Positions 8,475 through 15,848 of a DNA stretch of 35,202 nt are shown here, in pieces. The first letter of the stretch is position 1, and every line of letters starts with the position of its first letter. A program made the position numbers and the translations under genes. The notes under the pieces are model-generated. The model had not been told where the DNA came from and did no database searches. It was given only the letters and a program-made list of their open reading frames with translations. Source of the stretch: an uncultured Rhodospirillaceae bacterium (GTDB taxonomy: Bacteria > Pseudomonadota > Alphaproteobacteria > MPNO01 > UBA2964); assembly GCA_913052165.1 (NCBI GenBank), contig CAJXEC010000013.1, forward strand, positions 1-35,202. The letters are read 5' to 3'.

Positions 8475-9584
8475 GTGAATAATTCAGAAGAAATCCTGAC
8501 CGATTATGTAATTGGATCCTCTGAGGTGGCTCGGACATTACGAGAACGCATAACGCAGGTCTCTGGTAGTGACGTCCCTGTATTAATCAGCGGTCCAACT
8601 GGAGCGGGAAAAGAATATGCGGCGCAAGGGGTCCATGCCCTCTCTGGTCGCGAGGGCCAAATTATATCTATAAACTGTGGAGCCATACCAGAAAATCTGG
8701 TCGAAGCGGAACTATTCGGTTATGAACGTGGAGCATTTTCTGGGGCCGATAAGCGCCATATAGGCCATATTGAAAGGGCTCAAGATGGCACTCTCTTTTT
8801 GGATGAAATAGGTGATTTACCACTCGAACTACAAGTGAAATTGCTTCGTGTTATAGAGACGCGCAGTTTCTATAGAGTTGGAGGTAAGAGTGAAATCAAA
8901 GTGAATTTCAGGCTAGTGGCCGCGAGTCATAAAGATCTTGAGCAAGCGGTACAAAACGGTAATTTTCGAGAAGATCTACTCTATCGAATTAATACGATCA
9001 TCTTGGACGTGCCTCCCTTGAACCAACGGGGAGAGGATATAGCGGATTACTTTCGCCTCTTTTTAAAGAATTACGAGTCGAGGAATGCTACTGAGCTAGA
9101 CATTAAATTTTCAGATGATTTTTGGGAAGGTCTCGTCAATCATGACTGGCCTGGGAACATACGAGAACTTAGAAATGTTGTTGAGCGAGCTGGAGTTTAT
9201 TTTGCGGGAAAACTGGTTTCGGCAGAGGACTTTCGGAACGGTCTCTTACAGAAAAAAAGTAATAAAACATTGGTTGGGAGCCGCTATTTCTCTAGTGTTG
9301 ATCCTGCAGCCTGTTTCGAGAACGCTCTTAGCGAAATCGAATTCGGTTCTCAGGCGTCTGAGATGGAGCCAAAGAAAGACTCGTTTGGACAATTTTTTGA
9401 CGAAATGTTTGAAGGATATGGTGCCGAGGCAAAATTAGATTTTCAGGAGTTAATCAAAAAAATTGAGGAAACGTTAATTAAATTGGCATTAGAGAGAGCA
9501 GGGGGTAACATTTCTAAAGCAGCGACTATATTGCGGTTAAGTCGGAGTACGTTATCTTCAAAAATATTGAAAAAGAAATCATGA
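8475..9584 (+). CDS. sigma-54-dependent transcriptional activator without sensor domain
   Basis: Bacterial enhancer-binding protein, a AAA+ ATPase that opens sigma-54 promoters. Within 369 residues it has Walker A GPTGAGKE (40-47), the sigma-54 contact loop GAFSGA (86-91; usual form GAFTGA), Walker B GTLFLDEIGD (105-114), the arginine-finger region NFREDLLYRIN (163-173) and sensor II WPGNIRELRN (225-234). A Fis-type helix-turn-helix ends the protein (AGGNISKAATILRLSRSTLS, about 346-365). The AAA+ domain starts almost at residue 10, so there is no receiver, PAS or FleQ domain. The start is a GTG with no clear Shine-Dalgarno. The next gene overlaps by 4 nt. Given the sigma-54-type promoters around, it is the likely flagellar activator, functionally like FlrC or FlbD, though orthology is not shown. 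Confidence 0.9.
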   Translation: MNNSEEILTDYVIGSSEVARTLRERITQVSGSDVPVLISGPTGAGKEYAAQGVHALSGREGQIISINCGAIPENLVEAELFGYERGAFSGADKRHIGHIERAQDGTLFLDEIGDLPLELQVKLLRVIETRSFYRVGGKSEIKVNFRLVAASHKDLEQAVQNGNFREDLLYRINTIILDVPPLNQRGEDIADYFRLFLKNYESRNATELDIKFSDDFWEGLVNHDWPGNIRELRNVVERAGVYFAGKLVSAEDFRNGLLQKKSNKTLVGSRYFSSVDPAACFENALSEIEFGSQASEMEPKKDSFGQFFDEMFEGYGAEAKLDFQELIKKIEETLIKLALERAGGNISKAATILRLSRSTLSSKILKKKS

Positions 9585-9799
9585 AAACTTGCAGAATTTG
9601 TATCTATTCACGAATTTTTTTACTCCTTATATTTTTTTTGGTCATAATTTTATTGTTAAACGATGAACTTCTGGTGGCTTTCAAAGGTTTAGAACCGCTC
9701 CATATTTCCTTGTTGGTAGTCGGATTTCTTGGGTTGGGTGCAGTTTCAAAAAAGATTTTGGAAATTTTTTTCTTAGAAAAAAAGATTGATTCTGATTAG
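9581..9799 (+). CDS. small membrane protein, two predicted spans (72 aa)
   Basis: No family recognised. The ATG overlaps the stop of the sigma-54 activator gene (ATGA), which suggests translational coupling. Residues about 9-27 (SRIFLLLIFFLVIILLLND) and about 42-58 (ISLLVVGFLGLGAVSKK) are hydrophobic, giving a hairpin in the inner membrane. The C-terminal tail is charged. Two cysteines lie at residues 4 and 7. The coupling to the regulator hints at a related role, but nothing in the sequence defines it. Confidence 0.55.
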   Translation: MKTCRICIYSRIFLLLIFFLVIILLLNDELLVAFKGLEPLHISLLVVGFLGLGAVSKKILEIFFLEKKIDSD

Positions 9800-9848
9800 T
9801 GTGAGATGATGTAAGAAATGCTCTGTAAATAAAAATTGGAGTGATAAT

Positions 9849-10040
9849 TTGCAAATTCAAGTACATTGGATCGTGGATGGTCGTATAGATGTTGAAGCAG
9901 AGAGCCTCGAGGCGGCGGAGGAGAAGATGGAAGCCGCATTGAGAGAGGCGATCCTTAAAATTCCAAATTTTGTTGAAGATTTTGGGGCAATTTCTATTCA
10001 GGGTAAGGCTTATTACAATAAGGATGATGAGGCTTCTTAG
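9849..10040 (+). CDS. small acidic protein of unknown function (63 aa), TTG start
   Basis: No family recognised. The start is TTG at 9849, supported by GGAG at 9838-9841 with 7 nt spacing; no in-frame ATG fits. A strand-like N-terminus (QIQVHWIVDGRIDVEAES) is followed by a helix (LEAAEEKMEAALREAILKI), giving a compact alpha/beta pattern, and then by FGAISIQGKAYY. Codon pattern and ribosome site make it more likely real than spurious. Confidence 0.5.
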   Translation: MQIQVHWIVDGRIDVEAESLEAAEEKMEAALREAILKIPNFVEDFGAISIQGKAYYNKDDEAS

Positions 10041-10074
10041 CCTTAGGCCCGCAGCGGAATGATATTTTTCTAGT

Positions 10075-10476
10075 ATGAGTATTCTTAACGAGGCTAAATT
10101 CGTGGTCTTTGACCCCAAAAAGAATAGCAAAGTCATCAATCGCAAACGCAAAACCATCTGTGACGGTATCGTGGACCAAATCGCGCTGGTCAAAAACCCA
10201 TCATACCGGCCCACGAGTTATAAATGGACAACTGGGATCGATGGTGAAGTAAAAAAGACACGCGTATATAAAAATTTGAAGCCATGGTGGTATGAGTCAG
10301 AAAATAAAACACTGATATTTTCTATCAAATATAGGGGGAAGCCCCTCAAATTGGTCGATGGCTATAATGGTATAGAGGTTGCTGACGCAGATGAATTGGT
10401 ATCAACCCTCGAGGCACTAAAAGCAGAATTTGAGCAGGGTGCGTTGGATCATTTGTTTGCGGTATCCGCTAAATAG
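10075..10476 (+). CDS. conserved hypothetical protein, DUF6641-like (133 aa)
   Basis: Cytoplasmic-looking protein with no signal or membrane segment. The arrangement MSILNEAKF at the start, a basic stretch with VINRKRKTICDGIVDQIAL near residues 20-40, KPWWYES near residue 69, and IKYRGKPLKLVDGYNGIEV near residues 83-102 resembles, from memory, the DUF6641 family. That match is recall, not a search. Function unknown. It ends 5 nt from the end of the convergent lipoprotein gene at 10482. Confidence 0.6.
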   Translation: MSILNEAKFVVFDPKKNSKVINRKRKTICDGIVDQIALVKNPSYRPTSYKWTTGIDGEVKKTRVYKNLKPWWYESENKTLIFSIKYRGKPLKLVDGYNGIEVADADELVSTLEALKAEFEQGALDHLFAVSAK

Positions 10477-10481
10477 TTTCT

Positions 10482-10817
10482 TCACATTTTAAAACTGTGA
10501 TACCGACATGTGACAGACTCTAGTTTGGTATCAATCCTTAGGGTAACTCTTTTTTTCGGGAAGTCTATTTCAGCTGATAAGTCATTTCCTCTAGCCACAA
10601 GAGACGTATCGCTCCGGTCTATGATCCTGAGGGTTTGATTGAAATTTTCCCCCGTAACTTCGACATCGGCATCCAGTTCTTTGCTTTCGAAAACGAGGTC
10701 CACCAGGCCGAATAATTTCGTCTGACATTCCATTTTCTCTTGCTTAAATCGAGCAAATTCGTCACACCCCGAGAAAAATAGAACTAAACACAGTGAGATT
10801 GTGACGCGTTTAATCAT
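10482..10817 (-). CDS. small putative lipoprotein downstream of pomB (111 aa)
   Basis: Residues 1-18 are a lipoprotein-type signal: basic MIKR, a hydrophobic core, then FFSGC with the lipidation cysteine at residue 18. The mature part is short with no domain I know; it contains alternating strands (LRIIDRSDTSLVARGNDLSAEIDF). It lies 23 nt after the PomB-like gene on the same strand, so it probably belongs to the motA-motB transcript and may be an envelope factor of the motor. That role is inference from position only. Confidence 0.65.
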   Translation of the reverse strand: MIKRVTISLCLVLFFSGCDEFARFKQEKMECQTKLFGLVDLVFESKELDADVEVTGENFNQTLRIIDRSDTSLVARGNDLSAEIDFPKKRVTLRIDTKLESVTCRYHSFKM

Positions 10818-10840
10818 CTAGCTATCTAGCCTTCCTGCTA

Positions 10841-12079
10841 TTACTTTTTATAGTCTATCTCTATCTCTATCCGTCTATTTTTCTCACGTCCCGCGGGAGT
10901 ATTGTTATCCGCGACAGGACTATTTTCACCCTGGCTCACTATCTTTATTCTGTCCCCTCCGATGATACCCGCGTTTTGGACAGATCTGGCGACACTGGAT
11001 GCTCTGGCAGCGGCAAGTTCCCAATTGTCTGAATATTTGAAATTAGCAATCGGCACATTATCTGTGTGCCCCGTGATTGTGAGGCTACTATTTTGGTCAA
11101 TCGCGTCTTTGCTCAGCTTTGCTATGAGTGCTCTAGCATCAGGTGTGAGTTCAGCGCTCCCGGATTGAAATGCACCTCCGGCGCCAAGTGTCACAAAAAC
11201 CTTTCCGTCTCTTTTCTCAACCTCGACAGATCCGCTGCCAATATTTTCCGAGAGCGCGACCTTAAGTTTGTCCGCGGCCTCTTTGGCTTTTTTGTCTGCA
11301 GCTTGGTTGGTGCCTGTATCTTGCTCGTTATTTTCGCTGCCCGGTTTGCCGCCCTCTTGGTTTTCTATTTTTGAGATTGCTGAAATTAGCTTTGCAACGT
11401 TGGAGCTGACGCCGGCAAAAAGAATTTCATCAGTTTTCTGATCTGTAGCGATCTCTGCAATTTGAATTGCGTTTGCTATTCTCCTCAACTTCTGAACCAT
11501 CTCCTCCGGTGAACTCTCCGCAGCCTTCATGTCCACAGCAACCTGGCCATTAATCATTTTCACTTCAATATTGGTTTCGCCCGCGATTTCTGCGAGTGCT
11601 TGAGCAAGTTTTTCATTTGCCGCGTTTTTTGCAGCCTTCCCATCTTTGCCCTCGCCCCCCAAACCCTCATTATCTTTTTCGCCCTCCTGCAGCTTATCTG
11701 CACCTTCGCTTTTATCTGTGTCGGTCGGGGTTTTCAGTTCTTTTTTTGTCTCATCCTGCGTGTCAGACGTCACTTCATTGGTCAGGGATTGAGAAGGGGA
11801 GGGTGAAAAATTTAGGCTTAGAACAGTGGTCCCCTTCGGTTGTTCAACAACGGGGACGAGTCTCTGGACGCCAAATGCGTCTTTCATTGATCCGCTGATC
11901 TGCTTGAATTTTGGTACATTCATCTCGGCGAAAGATAGAATCAGAACAAAGAAAGCCATAAGAAGCGTTGCCATATCAGCAAAAGTGGCCATCCAGGCCG
12001 GCGCACCCGGGGGTGGGCATTTTGGACACTCTTCTTGTTCTTCCTCGGCTTCCGGTTCAGCCTCATTTTTTCCAGCCAT
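10841..12079 (-). CDS. pomB: sodium-type stator protein PomB/MotB with long periplasmic linker (412 aa)
   Basis: Stator subunit that anchors the motor to peptidoglycan and forms the ion path with PomA. The N-terminus (ECPKCPPPGAPAWMATFADM, residues 17-36) resembles Vibrio PomB rather than MotB. The single span at about 30-50 carries the ion-binding aspartate, D35. After SEM-type FKQISGSMKDAFGVQ (residues 58-72) comes a long Glu/Lys/Gly-rich region, then an OmpA/MotB peptidoglycan-binding domain (about 295-412) with ITGHTDNVPI and GREKNRRIEIEI. It is about 100 residues longer than Vibrio PomB. Residues 155-185 and 268-300 look like two copies of one module. It starts 16 nt after pomA and shares its sigma-54-type promoter. 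Confidence 0.92.
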   Translation of the reverse strand: MAGKNEAEPEAEEEQEECPKCPPPGAPAWMATFADMATLLMAFFVLILSFAEMNVPKFKQISGSMKDAFGVQRLVPVVEQPKGTTVLSLNFSPSPSQSLTNEVTSDTQDETKKELKTPTDTDKSEGADKLQEGEKDNEGLGGEGKDGKAAKNAANEKLAQALAEIAGETNIEVKMINGQVAVDMKAAESSPEEMVQKLRRIANAIQIAEIATDQKTDEILFAGVSSNVAKLISAISKIENQEGGKPGSENNEQDTGTNQAADKKAKEAADKLKVALSENIGSGSVEVEKRDGKVFVTLGAGGAFQSGSAELTPDARALIAKLSKDAIDQNSSLTITGHTDNVPIANFKYSDNWELAAARASSVARSVQNAGIIGGDRIKIVSQGENSPVADNNTPAGREKNRRIEIEIDYKK

Positions 12080-12095
12080 TACTTTGTCAGCCTCT

Positions 12096-12854
12096 CTAGC
12101 CTGCCATTTGAGCTTGGAGTTTCGGCGGCAAGTTGCTGACTAACGCATCTTGAATGTTTCTTGGAGACTCACCCCTTGCTATACTTTTAAGTCCTTCAAT
12201 GACCATTTCTCGATACAGGACTTCATCGGCAGTGTATCCCTCTAATTTTGTCACGATAGGGGCAAAAACAACGTTAGCGAAGAACGCACCGTAGAGGGTG
12301 GTCAACAGAGCAACCGCCATCGCTGGACCGATAGCCTTTGGATCCGACATATTCCCAAGCATCAAAACTAGTCCAATCAGAGTCCCGATCATACCCATCG
12401 CAGGTGCAAGATCGACCCACGCTTTGATGCAATTTTGGTTCGCCTCATGACGAGATTTCATGGCCTTAAGCTCTTTCTTCATCTGATCAATGAGTTTGCT
12501 CTCGTCTGCGCCATCCACAAGAAGCTGAAGACCCTTTTCAAAGAATTTGTCAGGACATTCTTGACCGTCGAGAGCCATCATTCCGTCTTTGCGAGCTATC
12601 CCAGCTAACTCAACCATCCGTTCAATCATCTCTGGTTTCTTTTTCACTGGGGGCAAAAAGGCCTTAGACATAGCTCCGAACGAACCCAAAAACGTCGGAA
12701 GGGGAGCAGTGTACATCACGGCAAAAAACGTCCCTCCCCCGACAATCAAAAGTGAGGGTGTATCGATGAAGGGCCCAAGCCCACCACCGGTAATCATAGC
12801 ACCGGCTATCATGCCGCATGCACCTATAAATCCAATTATTGAAGCGAGATCCAT
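12096..12854 (-). CDS. pomA: sodium-type stator protein PomA/MotA (252 aa)
   Basis: Inner-membrane stator subunit with four spans that drives rotation by interacting with FliG. The sequence follows Vibrio PomA nearly position by position: MDLASIIGFIG at the start, D31 in GPFIDTPSLL, D148 in VDLAPAMGMIGTLIGL, T158 in that motif, and T186 in VALLTTLYGA, which correspond to residues tied to sodium coupling in PomA. The cytoplasmic loop has R88-K89, with D96 where Vibrio has E96. The next gene is the PomB partner. A sigma-54-type promoter lies at 12903-12919, about 50 nt upstream of the ATG. Sodium rather than proton use is inferred from these residues. Confidence 0.93.
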   Translation of the reverse strand: MDLASIIGFIGACGMIAGAMITGGGLGPFIDTPSLLIVGGGTFFAVMYTAPLPTFLGSFGAMSKAFLPPVKKKPEMIERMVELAGIARKDGMMALDGQECPDKFFEKGLQLLVDGADESKLIDQMKKELKAMKSRHEANQNCIKAWVDLAPAMGMIGTLIGLVLMLGNMSDPKAIGPAMAVALLTTLYGAFFANVVFAPIVTKLEGYTADEVLYREMVIEGLKSIARGESPRNIQDALVSNLPPKLQAQMAG

Positions 12855-12902
12855 AATAATCCTCTACGCGTCTTTCAATCGAAACCGATTTTGAACTGGT
12901 CT

Positions 12903-12919
12903 TGCAATTCATATGCCAG
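12903..12919 (-). promoter_or_regulatory. sigma-54 promoter of pomAB
   Basis: Reverse-strand sequence CTGGCATATGAATTGCA fits TGGCAY-N5-TTGC with correct GG/GC spacing. The predicted start is near 12892, giving a leader of about 38 nt to the pomA ATG. A second, rightward site begins only 4 nt away. Confidence 0.75.
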
Positions 12920-12923
12920 TACG

Positions 12924-12940
12924 TTGGCCCCGAAATTGCA
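12924..12940 (+). promoter_or_regulatory. sigma-54 promoter of the DUF1566 gene
   Basis: Forward sequence TTGGCCCCGAAATTGCA: the -12 TTGC is perfect, -24 reads TGGCCC, and spacing is correct. The predicted start is near 12951, about 91 nt before the ATG at 13042. It is back to back with the pomAB promoter, 4 nt apart, so one activator site could serve both. Confidence 0.65.
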
Positions 12941-13041
12941 GGGTATTCCATACAAACTACTAATTGGTTTTAGCAGATTTTTAAAGCGCAATTTCTATGA
13001 CACTGATATAGAGTTTGGTGGCGATATAAAAAGGGGGTCTG

Positions 13042-13521
13042 ATGCGGATAGGCTTTTTCATTTTGGTGTTGGCGCTGCTCTACCCTCTAAAAGTGATGGC
13101 AGAAACCCAACAAATCATACTGAAGGACGGCAAGTTTGCGTATGATGTCGAACAGAATCTTTACTGGAAACGTTGCAGTTTCGGTCAGTCCTGGGTCGAA
13201 GGAACCTGTAAAGGGGAAATCAAAAAATTGAATTTGAGGACTGCTTCCGAGGTAGCCTCGAAACTCTCAAAAGTGGATGGACGAAAATGGCGTTTGCCGT
13301 CACGCTCAGAGTTGGCAGGCCTCCTGCAGTACAAAGAAGGCTATCCCAAAATAGACGTGGAAATTTTTCCAAACACTTACTCTGGGCCCTATTGGACTTC
13401 CGAGGAAAATTATTTCGACCCAAGCAGGAGTTGGACCGTGAATTTCTTTACCGGACAGTTTTTCTCTCGATTTCTAAATGTTCAGGAACAGGCCGTGAGA
13501 TTTGTAACGGACAAGGAGTAG
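13042..13521 (+). CDS. secreted DUF1566 (Lcl-type C-terminal) domain protein (159 aa)
   Basis: Residues 1-20 form a cleavable signal peptide (MRIGFFILVLALLYPLKVMA). The mature protein is one DUF1566 domain: YDVEQNLYWKRCSFGQSW near residues 34-51, WRLPSRSELAGLL near 82-94, and a Trp/Phe-rich end (YWTSEENYFDPSRSWTVNFF). The fold is related to the C-type-lectin-like group, and members occur in surface and periplasmic proteins. AAAAGGGGG precedes the ATG by about 4 nt. A sigma-54-type promoter at 12924-12940, divergent from pomAB, suggests expression with the motor genes. A flagellar or envelope role is inference. Confidence 0.75.
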   Translation: MRIGFFILVLALLYPLKVMAETQQIILKDGKFAYDVEQNLYWKRCSFGQSWVEGTCKGEIKKLNLRTASEVASKLSKVDGRKWRLPSRSELAGLLQYKEGYPKIDVEIFPNTYSGPYWTSEENYFDPSRSWTVNFFTGQFFSRFLNVQEQAVRFVTDKE

Positions 13522-13794
13522 TCAGTTTTTTTTGCCCCGAACGCATGTTAGGGCGAAGTCAGGTTTCTGACTTTTCTCTAATCGTTGAAGTTTCTTTGGC
13601 GTGATAATGGTGTAGCCAGGTCCTTTGAGGGAGCCAGGCGGGGTTTTCTCTTGAGTCCGACGAGTTTCCACGAAGTTTTGTGAAAAGTCTGAGATAGCGG
13701 CGCGACAAGAGTTCATGTCCTCCATGGGGATACAGGCCATCCCCGAGTTTGAAGACAGCACCAATAAGTAGGCGGTCATAAGGGCGCTACACAT
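13522..13794 (-). CDS. small putative secreted protein (90 aa)
   Basis: No family recognised. The frame is open upstream to 13923, but the ATG at 13794 has a perfect AGGAGG (13803-13808, reverse strand) 8 nt upstream. From there the first 19 residues (MCSALMTAYLLVLSSNSGM) look like a signal peptide with cleavage after MA. The mature part has cysteines near residues 20, 29 and 83, which could pair in the periplasm, and a basic C-terminus. It meets the DUF1566 gene stop to stop and is divergent from the first flagellin. Confidence 0.55.
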   Translation of the reverse strand: MCSALMTAYLLVLSSNSGMACIPMEDMNSCRAAISDFSQNFVETRRTQEKTPPGSLKGPGYTIITPKKLQRLEKSQKPDFALTCVRGKKN

Positions 13795-14016
13795 GTGAAT
13801 TCCCTCCTGTGCTAATAGATTTTCTCCAAAATATATCATTTGTTCAATGACGCCTGATAGGGCCAACTCAAATTTAATACTAAATAATTTTCTGAGTTGG
13901 TCGTTCCTGACTGCGATCACCAATGTATTTCCGGTGATGGATAGCTGGGGTAAGGATGGCCATTAGATTCCCGAGCCTGGCAAAATACATTTTTTAAAAA
14001 AATTTGGAGAGATTTA

Positions 14017-15585
14017 ATGGTTCTTTCAGTTAATACTAATAACGCGGCTTTGCTTGCCCAATCGGCACAATCTCGCACTACATCGGCCATGGATACTGCT
14101 ATGGAGAGATTATCAACCGGTAAAAGGATAAACGCTGCTCGTGACGATGCCGCTGGTCTTGCGATTTCAACACGAATGGAAAATCAAATTCGTGGTCTCG
14201 AGATGGCTATAAAAAACTCTGCGGATGCCCAAGCTTTGATGAACACTGCTGAGGGCGCTCAGGATGAAATTTCAAACATTTTACAGCGTATTCGAGAGGT
14301 CGCAATTCAGGCAGCCAACGACACAAATGTTGCTGGTGATCGGGTCAACCTTCAAACCGAGGTGAATCAATTAATTGCCGAAATGGACCGAATTTCCACT
14401 CAAACGACCTGGAATGGTATGCAAGTGTTGGATGGAACTTTTTCATCAAAGAAGTTTCAAATCGGTGCAGAAGCAAATCAAAACATTACGCTATCGCTAG
14501 ATAATGTTGCTTCATCTGCTATCGGTAGCAACGTGCTTAACTCGACGGTTCAGATTAGTAACACAGCCGGCGGTGGTATATTAGCTGATACCTATACGCT
14601 TGTTGGTCCGGAAGGTTCAACCACAGTGACAACGACTGCCGGTGACTCCGCCAAGGAGTTCGCAGCAGCGGTCAATGCCGCGACAGGGTCAACCGGGATT
14701 GAAGCGACTGCTGTTACTAAGTTGAAGCTCTCAGGCCTCTCAGCGGCAGATACGGTGGCGCTTACGATCAATGGAACCTCTACAGCGAGTGTTGCGGTGA
14801 CTAGCGCTACAGACCTGCGTGGTCTAAAAGACGCTATCAATGCGAAGAGTGGGACTACAGGCGTCACAGCTTCTCTTTCAGGTGGTTCAAATGCCGCTCT
14901 GGAATTGGTTGATGTCGATGGTGATGACATTCAGATATCAATGCAGGCGGCTACAGATACCACAGAGTTGACGCTATCAGCATTAGACCGAAACGGAACT
15001 CAGGCCTCTAGTACCGCTGCATCTGACGACCTTGTCGTTATCCTGATTGACGCAGGTGGGACACAGGCTGCTGGTGAGTCCACAGCGGGTGGTGACATCA
15101 TTGTAACTGGGCAGGCGAGTCTGTCTTCCTATGGTGCCTTTAACGTGCAGGTTGCGAATGACGGTGCCGACTATAATGAAGCCACAGGCGCAAATGGAAT
15201 TGTTGCTGACGGTGAATTCTTCGGTGACGGTGATGGCGGTGCTACCTCCACATCTAATGCCGCCCTCAGCACGGTTTCCACTGTCAACGTGTCTACTAGG
15301 AGTGGAGCGGAATCTGCCTTAGCGATCGTTGATGGCGCGCTTGATAAAATAAACAATCAGCGCGCTAAGTTGGGTGCCTTATCCAACCGTATCGATCACA
15401 CGATTGGTAATCTGCAGTCTGTTTCCACAAACACACAGGCTTCGCAAGGCCGCATCCAAGACGCCGACTTTGCATCTGAGACCAGTGCGCTCGTTCGGTC
15501 ACAAATCTTGAGCCAGGCCGCCACGGCGATGCTGGCCCAGGCGAACGCCTCAAAACAATCGGTTCTGACGCTCCTGCAGGGCTAA
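14017..15585 (+). CDS. fliC: flagellin, copy 1 (522 aa)
   Basis: Filament subunit exported by the flagellar type III system. The N-terminal D0/D1 region carries STGKRINAARDDAAGLAIS (residues about 33-51) and the D1 helix with IREVAIQAANDTN. The C-terminus has the matching helix (SALVRSQILSQAATAMLAQA) and ends NASKQSVLTLLQG. The variable centre (about 150-430) includes Flagellin_IN-like repeats (LSGLSAADTVALTINGTS). GGAGAG lies at 14006-14011. From codon ~137 to nearly the end the DNA is repeated in copy 2. A strong terminator follows at 15668-15700. No convincing sigma-28 or sigma-54 promoter was found upstream. Confidence 0.95.
   Translation: MVLSVNTNNAALLAQSAQSRTTSAMDTAMERLSTGKRINAARDDAAGLAISTRMENQIRGLEMAIKNSADAQALMNTAEGAQDEISNILQRIREVAIQAANDTNVAGDRVNLQTEVNQLIAEMDRISTQTTWNGMQVLDGTFSSKKFQIGAEANQNITLSLDNVASSAIGSNVLNSTVQISNTAGGGILADTYTLVGPEGSTTVTTTAGDSAKEFAAAVNAATGSTGIEATAVTKLKLSGLSAADTVALTINGTSTASVAVTSATDLRGLKDAINAKSGTTGVTASLSGGSNAALELVDVDGDDIQISMQAATDTTELTLSALDRNGTQASSTAASDDLVVILIDAGGTQAAGESTAGGDIIVTGQASLSSYGAFNVQVANDGADYNEATGANGIVADGEFFGDGDGGATSTSNAALSTVSTVNVSTRSGAESALAIVDGALDKINNQRAKLGALSNRIDHTIGNLQSVSTNTQASQGRIQDADFASETSALVRSQILSQAATAMLAQANASKQSVLTLLQG
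14425..15554 (+). repeat. 1130-bp direct repeat, copy A (within flagellin 1)
   Basis: I compared the two flagellin genes at an offset of 1832 bp. From 14425 to 15554 the translations are identical and every stretch of DNA I checked was identical, including silent positions. The first mismatches are at 14422-14424 on the left and 15555 on the right. The partner copy is 16257-17386. Confidence 0.9.
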
Positions 15586-15667
15586 TAATTTGAGGTAAAA
15601 GGCGACTCTATAAAGATGACCAAACTTGGATTGTCGCCTCAATAAAAAAGAGATCGTAGAGTAGACG

Positions 15668-15700
15668 ACCCTGGGTGAAAATAATCACCCAGGGTTTTTC
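15668..15700 (+). terminator. rho-independent terminator after flagellin 1
   Basis: Perfect 11-bp stem ACCCTGGGTGA / TCACCCAGGGT (15668-15678 with 15685-15695), loop AAATAA, then TTTTC. Upstream in the same 3' region, AGGCGAC (15600-15606) can pair with GTCGCCT (15633-15639) around a 26-nt loop, so the transcript end holds a second stem. Confidence 0.93.
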
Positions 15701-15848
15701 TATTAATTAAATAAAATAAAAAAATTGCTAAATAAAACATATATTTAGTCGTAATGAATACCGAGTTGATTAAAGAATTAGAATGACCAATTAAATGACT
15801 TAATTCAATTGATTAACTTATTTTTATATAGGCTAATGGAGAAATTAA

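Noticed and set aside
9681-10214. Reverse-strand open frame of 177 codons across three small rightward genes
   Set aside because: Covers genes with better ribosome sites, and its translation is irregular with no recognisable domain.
12891-13145. Rightward open frame of 84 codons over the divergent promoter region
   Set aside because: Overlaps the DUF1566 gene in another frame and both sigma-54-type promoters; no ribosome site.
13945-13959. Possible sigma-54 site TGGGGTAAGGATGGC before flagellin 1
   Set aside because: GG and GC spacing fits, but both elements are poor matches (no TGGCA, no TTGC); a second TGGCA at about 13979 has no -12 GC.
14592-14930. Reverse-strand open frame of 112 codons inside flagellin 1 (and its copy at 16424-16762)
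   Set aside because: Shadow of the flagellin coding strand, repeated only because the flagellin DNA is repeated; no ribosome site or family pattern.
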